This document shows positions 27,617 through 38,800 of a stretch of DNA of 64,000 nt, piece after piece. Source of the DNA: Rebecca billardiae RCC1528. Its lineage: Eukaryota; Haptophyta. The notes under the pieces were generated by a model. That model saw only the letters and a list, made by a program, of their open reading frames with translations. It ran no database searches and was not told where the DNA came from. The position numbers and the translations under genes are program-made. The stretch's first letter is position 1; every line of letters starts with the position of its first letter. Where the stretch lies: contig OZ251241.1 of assembly GCA_965240325.2 (NCBI GenBank), positions 186,001 through 250,000 on the forward strand. The letters run 5' to 3'.

Positions 27617-29487
27617 TCATGATCGTCGCGGCCTCGATCGACCTCGGCCGCGCAGTTGGCGGCGGCGGCCGCCGCCGCCGTCATCACCCCGATCCGCCGC
27701 CGCCGTCTCGTTCGCGGGCGGTGACGGCCGTGACGGCGGACGGTCGTGGGCGGAGGCGCCCTCGGCACTCGCGTTGGCGGCGGCGGGCTCGGCGGCGGCG
27801 AGCGCGGTGGCGTCGGTGCTGTTCGCGTCGTAGTGGAAGCCTCGCTCCGCGAGCAGCCGCAGCAGCGCCGCCACCGCGCCGTTCTCGCCCGCGGCCGCGC
27901 CCGCCCTGGCCGCGCCCGCGACCGCGTCCGCCAGCAGCTCGGCCATGCCGCCGCCGGCCGCGCCCTGCGCGCTCGTGCTGTTGGCGAGCACGCTGTTGAC
28001 CGCGTCGACGAGCGCCGCGCCGCCGCCCCCCGCCGCCGCCGCCGCGGCGAGCACGCTGCCCGCTAGCCCCGCGCCGGCGCCGCCGCCGTGCGCGTGCGCG
28101 CCGCCGCCGCCGCCGCGGATCACGTCGAGCACCGGGAGCACGACCGAGCCGTTGCGCTCGAGCTGCGCGGCGGTCGAGTTCTCGTAGTCCACGTCCTGCG
28201 CGTACAGCCGGGGGTAGTAGTGGCGGCGGTGCTCGATGTACGTGGCGAGGAACGCGACGGCGGCGAGCGCGGTGGCGACGAGCCACAGCCCGCACACGCA
28301 CGTCGCGCTCGCGAGCACGAGCTGTCGCAGCGAGCGCCCCTGCAGCCAGTGCCGCCAGCGCGCCTCCGCCTTGGTGCCGTCTGGCAGCACCTCGTTGCAC
28401 AGCCGGAAGCGCTGGTCGAGCGGCGGCAGGCCGAGCTTGCGCCGCACGTGCTCGCACTTGCGCACGTCCGCGGCGGTGACGTAGAAGCGCGCGGCGAGCT
28501 GCTCCTGGCTCATCGCGCGCTGCTTGCGGTACAGACCCACGAACACGGACGACTGGAAGACAAACGCGCCGCAGATCGAGATGCCCTTCACGACGATGAA
28601 GTTGAGCCACGCGGCGCCGAGCAGGCCCGCGCGCTGCATGTAGTTGTACGAGACGGCGAAGACGGCGGCGGCGGTGAGCCCCGAGAGGAAGAGGCTCCAG
28701 TGCGCCAGCCGCTCCCACCGGTGCCGCACCTTGGGCTCCTTGTGCTGGCAGCAGCCGCACGCCGCCAGCAAGAACCACAGCTGGCCGACCACGATCGACG
28801 CGATCGCAAACACCGTCGCGACGCCGCCGCCGCCCCAGCTGCGGTAGAGCCAGACGAGGCCGAGGTCCTCGCACATGCAGCACATGTACATGTCCGGCGG
28901 CTCGCGCCCCGCGCGCGCGCTCCCCGCCTCCGGCGCCGCGTACAGGTACGAGCCGTCGTCGCGCCCGTCGGGCAGGTCGATGTACAGCAGCGCCACGTGC
29001 TTCAGGAAGCCCTCGGTCGCGTTGGCGAGGGCGAGCGGGTCGCAGGTGGGCTCGAGGAGGCACTCGTGCGTCTCGACGGCGAGCGCAGCCATCAGCCTGC
29101 GCCGCCGCCGCCGCCATCGCCGCGGCAAGCCGCCGCGCGGGCCGCGTGAGCGCGCGCCAGGCGCGCGCGCGCGCTTGCGCGCGAACGCGCGCGCGGCCGA
29201 GCGCGCCGCGCGCACCAGTACGCGCAGATGAGCATGAAGTAGATCCAGTACCGCTCGAGCTTGCCTACGACGTGCAGCTGGTGCGAGGCGAACGCGGCGA
29301 ACACCGGGTGCGTGTTGCGCAGGAAGCACCACCAGTCCTGCAGCCAGTTCTCGTACCAGATCAGCCGGCCTGCCGCCATGTCGCGCCGCAGCGCGAGCTG
29401 CGCCTCGGTGAAGCCGTACTCGATGGCGTCGGAGAGGCGCTCGCCACGGCGGTACGAGAGGACCACCTCGTACAGGCTCACGTCCAT
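27617..29487 (-). CDS. Multi-pass membrane protein of unknown family (2 exons)
   Basis: The spliced product has 583 residues. Exon 1 (29487-29216) and exon 2 (29096-27617) are separated by a 119-bp intron; splicing joins ICAY-W to LMAALAVETHE. The N-terminal cytosolic part has IEYGFTEAQLALRRDMAAG and NTHPVFAAFASHQLHVVGK, then KLERYWIYFMLICAYWLMAA as helix 1. Four more helices follow: VATVFAIASIVVGQLWFLLA, WSLFLSGLTAAAVFAVSYNY, WLNFIVVKGISICGAFVF and LRQLVLASATCVCGLWLVAT with its extension. The 'HPxFxxF ... RxWIYF' motif just before the first helix recalls a family of protist membrane proteins I cannot name. The C-terminal ~240 residues are Ala/Gly-rich with several N-x-S/T sites (NST, NGS, NAS) and are probably extracellular. 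Cys-rich loop CGCCQH and CCMC may bind metal or form disulfides. Confidence 0.65.
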
Positions 29488-29828
29488 CGCGGCCCTCGCG
29501 CGCGCGCGCCGGCGGCACCAAGCGCGCGAGATCCGATGGCGGCGGCCACCCTAACGCGCCGCTGATCCGCCCGGCAGCCCTGCCCGTGCGGCTGCACCTG
29601 TTGGGCAGAAATCCGGCCACCCGCCATCAGGCATCGCAAATCGTCATCCGGATCAACGTGCTCCGGCGGCGGCGGCCCCCGGAATCATCTCCAAATCCCC
29701 GGTGTCCCGCGCAGTCAATGCAACTCGCAAGGCGGGTGGCGAAGCAGTCGTCGTCACCTCGTCACGACGGAGTCGGAGGACGAGTAGAATCCGAGCTGGC
29801 GAGCGGCGCGGGTCCAGCGCCGCCTCGT
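29488..29828. other. Intergenic between membrane-protein gene and giant glycoprotein gene
   Basis: A 341-bp gap between two minus-strand genes; it must hold the promoter of the downstream membrane-protein gene and the 3' end of the giant gene. No element was recognised. Confidence 0.5.
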
Positions 29829-32800
29829 CTACGGTGTGCGCGCGGCGCTAGCTTTGCCGGCCGGAGTGCCCGCCGGCCGCACCTCCTGGGGCTGGGGGCG
29901 GCGTTGACTGCGGCCCGACGGCGACGCCGACGGCGACTGCGGGCCGCTGCCCTGCGGCGGCGGTGGTCGAGCGGGTGGCATGCCTGCGACCGGCCCTCCG
30001 CCGCCCACGCCGCCTACATGCGAACGCATACTACCGCCACCAATGGGCGTGCTGCCTGCGCCCGAGTAAGCCCTGTGCGGTATCCGGCGCGCGCGCACAG
30101 GGCGCCGCGGCGTGGACGGTGCGTGTGCCGTCAGCGGGCGATGCGCGGGGTCGCTGCCGGGAGCGGGGGCGGGGCGCACGAAGGCGCGAGGCTGCGCACG
30201 CGGGGGCGCACGCGCACGCGCCCGCAGGCGCACACACCTGCTCACGGTGGAGCGCGGAGTGCTCGCACTGATGCGAGAGGCACCCGAGTTGTAGCCTGCG
30301 CCGCCGCGCATGCTGCGGGGCACGGAGAGGGCGCGCGCGCACACGCGAGGTGCGCGAGTCAGGGCCATGCGCGGCGCGTGCAGCGCGCGCGCCCGCGCGC
30401 GCGGCGGCGCGCTGGCGCACGTGGCGCGGGGCACGGCCCAGGCGCACGCACCCGGCGCCTGCGGGCGAGGTCGCGCCGTAGATCGTGCGCCTGGGCGGCG
30501 TGCCGAGCGAGGGCATCGAGTAGATGTCGACCGCGCCCGGCTCGCGCGGCGGCTGCAGCCCGGCGCCGCCCGGCTCCGCGCCCTGCCCACGCGCGCCCAT
30601 CGACGGCGGCCGCCCTGCGGACGCGCAGCGACGTGCCGGCGAGGCGTCCTCCGCGCTGGCGCGCGTCGGCGTGACGGTGCCGGGCGCCGGGCCGCGCGGC
30701 GGCGGCCAGGGCTGCGACAGCGTGCGCGCGGGCAGCGTGCGCTGCGGCCGCGTGCGCTGCAGCTGCTCGCTGCCGCCCGCCAGCGCCCGCTCATGTCGCG
30801 CTCGCACCTCCTCGACCGAGGGCGGCGGCGGCGGCTGCCGCGCGCCCAAGAGCGCGAGGGGCTGCTCGCGCGAGGGCGAGGCGGGCGCAGCGCCGCCCGG
30901 CCGGCGCGCGGCCGCGCGCTCAGGCTGCTGCTGCGGCTGGCACTCGGGAACCACCGCGGCGAAGGTGCGAACGCCGGGCGCGACGGTCGCGGCCGGTGGC
31001 GGCGCCGCCTCGGGCGCGGGCGCCTCCGCTTCGGGCTCGACGCCTGTCTTGCGCGCGCGCCGCCTGGCGGCGGCGACGCAGCAGCAGCAGCAGATCAGCA
31101 GCAGTAGTAGTAGCGCGACGATGAAGCCAGGGCTGGACGCGTCCCCGTTCGCCCAGAAGGCTCGCTCCAGCCCGCCGAGCGGCGCTTCATTCTCGTCGAA
31201 GCTCGCCGCGGAAGAGAGCTCGCTCAAGTCGACGTCGCCGCCGTCGCTGCTGCTGCTGCCCGTGTCGCCCGCGCCGCCGGTGCCCGCGGGCAAGGGCGGC
31301 GTCGGCGGGCTGGGCGGTGGGCTGGGCGGCGGGCTGGGTGGCGGGCTGGGCGGTGGTGATGGCGGTGGCGATGGCGGCGGGCTGGGCGGCGGGCTGGGCG
31401 GCGGGCGCGGGCTGGGTGGCTCCTGCAGCGGCGGGGGCGACGGGCTCGGCGGCGGCGGCGGCGGCGGCGCGGGCGGCGGCGGGCTCTCGAGCGGCGTGCT
31501 GAGCAGCGGCGTGCTCGTCACCTGCACCACGGCCTCGAGTGCAGCCATTGACCCAAAGGTATTGCTCAGCGAGTCGACGTCGGAGGGCGCGCCGCCGGAG
31601 TCGGCCGCCGCCGCGACCGCGTCAGCAAACGCTCCCTGCAGCGCCGCGCTCACCTGCGCGACCGTGCCGAGCGCCGCCGCCAGCTCGGGCTCGGAGGCGA
31701 GCGCCCGGCGCGCGCCCGCGCGCCCGCTGTGCAGCAGCAGCTGCCGCCGGCCGCGCCTGCGCGCGCCCGCGCTCGCCGCCACCTCGGACAGCGCGCTCAC
31801 CGCGTCGGCCAGCGTGCGGAACGCGGGCGCGAGCACCGCCGGCAGCGCGGCGGACAGCGCGGCGGGCAGCGCGCGCGCCGCGCCGCCAAACAGCGACTCC
31901 GCCGCGTCGACCAGCTCAGACACCAGAGCCGCCGCGTCGGCGGTGCCGGAGACGGAGAACGGAGCGATGCCGCCGAGCGTGGGCACGGCGGGGTCGGTGG
32001 CGTTGGAGCCGCCGACCAGCGCGAGGTGCGAGCGTGCCCACTGCGCGTGCAGCGCGCGCGTCGCGTACGCGCGCGCGAGCGCGGCGTCGGCCGCGCCGCT
32101 CGCGTTCACAAACGCCGCGGCGATGACCGACGCCACAAACGCCGACTGCGCGCTGCTGAGCAGCAGCGGCGCCGCGAGCGCGACGTCCGGCGCGCCGCCC
32201 GTCGCCCAGAGCTGCGCGAGCGGGTCGTAGTCGAAGATGGACCACGGCACGGCGGCCGCGCCCGGCGGCGCCTCGGCCGGCGTCGAGCTGTCGGGCAGCG
32301 CAAACCACGCGCGCACGGCCGCCTCCGCGTCGGCGCGCGAGAGCGCCCCCTGCGCTTCGAGCGCGGCGGCGGCGGCGGCGCCCTGCGCGGTGCCCGCGCC
32401 CCACGAGGTGGGCAGCGGCGCGTCCGCCAGCTGCGCGACGAGCGTGCCGAGCGGCGAGGCGCTCAGCGCGCCGTCCGCCGAGAAGCGCACGGGCGCGTGC
32501 ACGCCCAGCGGCACGGCGAGGCCGGTGTAAGCGTCCACGCAGCCGGGCGCGCCCGCGGGGCGCGACGCGGCGTCCGTGGGCAGCAGCAGGAGCAGCGGCC
32601 GCGCCGCGCCGCCGCCCGCCGCGTCCGCCGCGGCCTCGCGCTCGAGCAGCTCGAGGGCGAAGGCGCCGGGCTCGAGGCCGAGCGCGGCGAGCGCGGCGCT
32701 CAGGTCGGCCACGCCCTCGCCGTCCGTGAGCGCGCTTGGCTCTGCCGCGCCCAGCACGCCGTCCCCGTCCACGTCCACGCCCAGCGTGCAGTTGGCCAGG

Positions 32801-35800
32801 TAGCCCGAGCCCAGCGCCACCACAGAGGTGGGGCCGAGGAAGGGCGGGGAGGGCGGGGAGGGCGGGGGGCTCGGCGCGCTCGGCGGCGAGGGCGGGACCG
32901 GCGGCGGCGGCGGCGGCGGCGGCGGTGAGGGCGGCGGGCTCGGCGGCGGGCTCGGCGGCGGCGGGCTCGGCCGCGGCAGCGGCGGCGGACTCGGCGGTGG
33001 ACTCGGTGGCGGTGATGGTGGAGGGCTCGGCGGTGACGATGGAGGCGGCGATGGCGGCGGGCTGGGTGGCGGTGGGCTCGGCGGTGGTGATGGAGGCGGG
33101 CTCGGCGGCGGCGACGGCGGCGGGCTCGGTGGCGGGCTCGGTGGCGGCGATGGCGGCGGGCTGGGCGGCAGCGACGGCGGCGGCAGCAACGGCGGCGGTG
33201 ACGGTGGTGGGCTCGGTGGCGGGCTCGGCGGTAGGCTTGGCGGTGGACTCGGAGGTGGCGAGGGTGGCGGGCTCGGCGGCGGGGATGGCGGTGGACTCGG
33301 TGGCGGCGAGGGCGGCGGACTCGGCGGCGGACTCGGTGGCGGCGGGCTCGGCGGCGGTGAAGGCGGCGGGCTCGGCGGTGGGCTCGGCGGCGGTGAGGGC
33401 GGTGGGCTGGGCGGCGGCGATGGTGGTGGTGACGGTGGCGGGCTCGGCGGCGGTGGGCTCGGTGGTGGTGATGGCGGTGGACTTGGCGGCGGCGAGGGCG
33501 GCGGGCTCGGCGGTGGCGATGGCGGTGGCGAGGGCGGTGGGCTCGGAGGCGGGGACGGCGGCGGAGGCGACGGCGGCGGCGATGGCGGTGGGCGTGGAGG
33601 TGGGCTTGGTGGCGGTGAGGGCGGCGGGCTGGGTGGCGGCGAGGGCGGTGGGCTCGGCGGCCGTGAAGGTGGTGGGCTCGGCGGCGGCGATGGTGGTGGG
33701 CTCGGCGGCGGGCTCGGTGGCGGTGGTGAGGGCGGCGGCGAAGGAGGCGGGCTGGGCGGCGGGCTCGGTGGTGGCGAGGGCGGTGGGCTTGGCGGTGGCG
33801 AGGGTGGTGGTGAGGGCGGCGGGCTTGGTGGCGGCGGGCTCGGTGGTGGGCTCGGTGGCGGTGATGGCGGTGGGCTCGGCGGCGGTGATGGCGGTGGGCT
33901 CGGCGGAGGGCTCGGCGGCGGGCTAGGCGGCGGAGTGGGCGGCGGGCTGGGCGGTGGCGAAGGTGGCGGGGACGGGGGCGGGCTGGGCGGTGGCGGCGAA
34001 GGTGGTGGACTTGGCGGTGGGCTCGGTGGAGGACTGGGCGGTGGCGAGGGCGGCGGATTCGGTGGCGACGAGGGCGGTGGCGAGGGCGGCGGGGAGGGCG
34101 GCGGGCTCGGCGGTGGCGAGGGCGGTGGAGAGGGCGGTGGGCTTGGCGGTGGCGGCGACGGCGGTGGCGATGGCGGCGGGCTTGGCGGCGGCGTAGGCGG
34201 CGGTGATGGCGGTGGTGATGGCGGCGGGCTGGGTGGCGGCGACGGTGGCGGCGAAGGCGGTGGGCTCGGAGGGGGAGAAGGGGGAGGGCTCGGCGGCGGG
34301 CTGGGTGGCGGCGGACTCGGCGGCGGCGACGGAGGTGGCAAGGGCGGCGGGCTTGGTGGCGGGTTTGGTGGCGGGCTGGGCGGCGGGCTGGGCGGCGGGC
34401 TGGGCGGCGGACTGGGCGGCGGCGGGCTGGGTGGCGGGCTCGGCGGCGGGCTGGGCGGCGGGCTCGGTGGCGGCGAGGGTGGCGGCGAGGGCGGCGGACT
34501 GGGCGGCAGTGAGGGCGGTGGCGACGGCGGTGGCAAAGGTGGCGGTGAGGGCGGAGGGCTCGGTGGAGGGCTCGGTGGAGGAGGGCTCGGTGGCGGGCTC
34601 GGCGGTGGTGATGGCGGCGGCGACGGCGGTGGCGACGGTGGCGGCGGGCTGGGAGGCGGCGAAGGCGGCGGGCTCGGTGGCGGCGAGGGCGGCGGGCGTG
34701 GTGGTGGGCTCGGCGGCGGCGACGGCGGCGGTGAAGGTGGAGGCGAGGGTGGCGGGCTCGGCGGTGGCGACGGCGGCGGAGATGGCGGCGGGCTGGGCGG
34801 CGGCGGCGACGGCGGCGGGCTTGGTGGCGGGCTTGGTGGCGGACTTGGTGGCGGGCTCGGCGGTGGCGACGGCGGTGGGCTTGGTGGTGGGCTCGGCGGT
34901 GGCGATGGTGGCGGCGGGCTCGGTGGCGGGCTAGGGGGCGGGCTCGGCGGCGGGCTTGGCGGTAGTGACGGCGGCGGTGGGCTTGGTGGCGGCGATGGCG
35001 GCGGGCTCGGCGGCGGCGATGGTGGCGGCGAGGGCGGTGGGCTCGGTGGCGGGCTCGGAGGTGGGCTCGGAGGTGGGCTTGGAGGCGGCGGGCTAGGCGG
35101 CGGGCTCGGCGGAGGCGATGGCGGCGGGCTTGGCGGAGGGTTTGGCGGTGGCGAGGGAGGCGGGGACGGTGGTGGGCTCGGCGGTGGGCTCGGTGGCGGC
35201 GGGCTTGGCGGCGGGCTCGGTGGAGGCGACGGTGGTGGGGTTGGAGGCGGGCTCGGTGGCGGCGAAGGAGGCGGGCTCGGCGGCGGCGATGGCGGCGGGC
35301 TCGGGGGTGGCGGGCTCGGCGGAGGCAAAGGTGGAAGCGACGGCGGCGGGCTTGGCGGCGGGCTTGGCGGCGGGCTCGGCGGCGGACGGGGCGGCGGGGA
35401 CGGCGGTGGCGACGGCGGTGGCGGGCTTGGCGGCGGGGACGGCGGTGGGTTCGGCGGCGGCGATGGTGGAGGGCTCGGTGGCGGCGAGGGAGGCGGGCTC
35501 GGCGGCGGCGATGGCGGCGGCGACGGCGGAGGCGGGCTCGGTGGCGGCGATGGAGGTGGGCTTGGCGGCGGCGACGGAGGCGGGCCTGGCGGCGGTGAGG
35601 GCGGTGGGCTTGGCGGCGGCGATGGAGGCGGGCTTGGCGGCGGCGACGGAGGCGGGCTTGGCGGCAGCGATGGAGGCGGGCTTGGCGGCGGCGACGGAGG
35701 CGGGCTTGGCGGCGGTGAGGGCGGTGGGCTCGGCGGAGGCGGGCTTGGCGGTGGGCGCGGCGGTGGGCTCGGTGGCGGCGAAGGCGGTGGTGATGGTGGC

Positions 35801-38800
35801 GGACTTGGCGGCGGATTGGGCGGTGGCGACGGCGGTGGGCTCGGAGGCGGGAACGGCGGTGGGCTGGGCGGCGGGCTCGGCGGCGGGCTCGGAGGTGGCG
35901 GGCTTGGCGGCGGGGATGGCGGCAGGCTGGGCGGCGGTGATGGTGGTGGACTGGGTGGTGGTGGGCTGGGTGGCGGGCTTGGAGGCGGGCTCGGCGGTGG
36001 GCTGGGAGGCGGCGAAGGGGGCGGGCTTGGCGGCGGGCTCGGCGGCGGTGAAGGAGGCGGGCTCGGCGGCGGGCTTGGCGGCGGGCTCGGCGGCGGGCTC
36101 GGCGGCGGGCTGGGTGGCGGCGGGCTGGGGGGCGGCGAGGGCGGTGGCGAGGGCGGCGGCGAGGGCGGCGAGCTGGGCGGCGGGCTCGGCGGCGGGCTTG
36201 GCGGCGGCGATGGTGGCGGCGATGGCGGTGGCGGGGAGGGCGGCGGGCTTGGCGGCGGGCTTGGCGGCGGGCTTGGCGGCGGGCTCGGAGGTGGGCTCGG
36301 TGGTGGTGACGGCGGAGGGCTCGGCGGCGGCAAGGGCGGCGGAGGCGACGGCGGTGGGCTCGGTGGCGGGCTTGGCGGGGGGCTGGGTGGAGGGCTGGGT
36401 GGTGACGACGGCGGTGGCGACGGTGGCGGGCTCGGAGGTGGGCTCGGCGGCGGTGGGCTCGGTGGCGGGCTTGGCGGTGGGTTCGGTGGTGGCGATGGCG
36501 GCGGGCTTGGCGGCGGGCTTGGCGGTGGAGACGGCGGTGGACTTGGTGGCGGCGAGGGCGGTGGCGGCGACGGCGGCGGACTAGGCGGTGGGCTTGGCGG
36601 TGGCAAGGGCGGTGGGCTCGGCGGTGGAGACGGCGGCGGGCTGGGCGGCGGGCTGGGCGGCGGAGATGGCGGCGGTGGGCTTGGCGGCGGGGATGGCGGC
36701 GGGCTCGGCGGCGGGCTTGGTGGCGGCAAAGGCGGTGGGCTCGGCGGCGGAGACGGCGGCGGGCTCGGAGGAGGGCTCGGCGGCGGGGATGGTGGCGGCG
36801 GGCTCGGCGGTGGAGATGGCGGCGGGCTCGGCGGCGGGCTTGGTGGCGGGCTGGGCGGAGGGCTGGGCGGTGGGCTCGGTGGTGGCGACGGGGGTGGAGA
36901 CGGTGGCGGCGGGCTCGGCGGCGGCGAAGGTGGCGGGCTCGGCGGCGGCGATGGTGGTGGGCTCGGCGGTGGCAACGGCGGCGGGCTTGGAGGCGGCGAT
37001 GGTGGTGGGCTTGGCGGTGGCGATGGTGGCGGGCTCGGCGGCGGCGACGGCGGCGGGCTCGGCGGTGGCGGGCTTGGCGGTGGCGAGGGAGGCGGCGATG
37101 GCGGTGGCGAGGGCGGAGGGCTCGGCGGTGGCGAGGGCGGTGGGCTGGGCGGAGGCGATGGCGGCGGGCTCGGCGGTGGCGGCGAGGGCGGTGGCGAGGG
37201 CGGCGGCGAGGGCGGTGGCGACGGCGGTGGGCTGGGCGGTGGGCTCGGCGGCGGCGATGGCGGCGGGCTTGGCGGCGGGCTCGGCGGTGGAGACGGCGGT
37301 GGACTTGGAGGCGGCGAGGGCGGTGGCGGTGACGGCGGCGGGCTCGGCGGCGGGCTTGGTGGTGGCAACGGCGGTGGGCTCGGTGGCGGAGACGGCGGCG
37401 GGCTCGGCGGCGGGCTCGGCGGCGGGGCTGGTGGCGGCGGGCTCGGCGGTGGAGACGGCGGTGGGCTCGGCGGCGGGCTTGGTGGCGGGCTGGGCGGAGG
37501 GCTGGGCGGTGGGCTCGGTGGTGGCGACGGGGGTGGCGACGGTGGCGGCGGGCTCGGCGGCGGCGAAGGCGGCGGGCTCGGCGGCGGCGATGGTGGTGGG
37601 CTCGGCGGTGGCAACGGCGGCGGGCTTGGAGGCGGCGATGGTGGTGGGCTTGGCGGTGGCGATGGTGGCGGGCTCGGCGGCGGCGACGGCGGCGGGCTCG
37701 GTGGTGGCGGGCTTGGCGGTGGCGATGGCGGCGGCGATGGCGGTGGCGAGGGCGGAGGGCTTGGCGGTGGCGACGGCGGTGGGCTGGGCGGAGGCGATGG
37801 CGGCGGGCTCGGCGGGGGCGGCGAGGGCGGTGGCGAGGGCGGCGGCGAGGGCGGTGGCGAGGGCGGTGGGCTGGGCGGTGGGCTCGGTGGCGGTGAGGGC
37901 GGTGGACTGGGCGGTGGGCTTGGCGGTGGCGGGCTGGGCGGTGGCGATGGCGGTGGGCTTGGCGGCGGCGACGGCGGTGGGCTCGGCGGCGGAGGTGATG
38001 GCGGTGGCGATGGTGGTGGCGATGGTGGCGGCGAGGGTGGCGGGCTCGGAGGCGGGCTTGGCGGTGGGCGTGGCGGCGGGCTTGGCGGCGGGCTTGGTGG
38101 CGGCGGTGACGGCGGTGGCGACGGTGGCGGACTCGGCGGCGGCGCGGGGGGCGGGCTAGGCGGCGGAGAGGGCGGCGGGCTCGGCGGTGGCGAGGGCGGC
38201 GGGCTGGGTGGCGGTGGGCTGGGCGGCGGCGAGGGCGGTGGCGAGGGCGGCGGCGAGGGCGGCGGGCTGGGGGGCGGGCTTGGAGGCGGGCTCGGCGGTG
38301 GCGATGGCGGTGGCGACGGTGGTGGAGGCGATGGTGGTGGCGACGGTGGCGGCGATGGCGGCGGCGACGGCGGCGGGCTTGGAGGCGGTGACGGTGGGGG
38401 ACTGGGCGGCGGAGACGGCGGTGGGCTGGGCGGCGGAGAGGGCGGTGGGCTGGGCGGCGGCGACGGTGGTGGCGATGGAGGCGGGGGGCTCGGCGGTGGC
38501 GATGGTGGCGGACTGGGTGGCGGGGATGGCGGCGGGCTCGGCGGCGGCGACGGAGGCGGGCTCGGCGGCGGCGACGGAGGCGGGCTTGGCGGAGGTGGGC
38601 TCGGCGGTGGGAACGGTGGAGGGCTCGGCGGCGGCGATGGCGGCGGGCTCGGTGGCGGCGGTGATGGCGGCGGTGATGGCGGCGGCGATGGCGGCGGCGA
38701 CGGCGGTGGGCTGGGCGGTGGGCTCGGCGGCGGCGATGGCGGCGGGCTTGGCGGCGGGCTCGGCGGTGGAGACGGCGGTGGACTTGGAGGCGGCGAGGGC

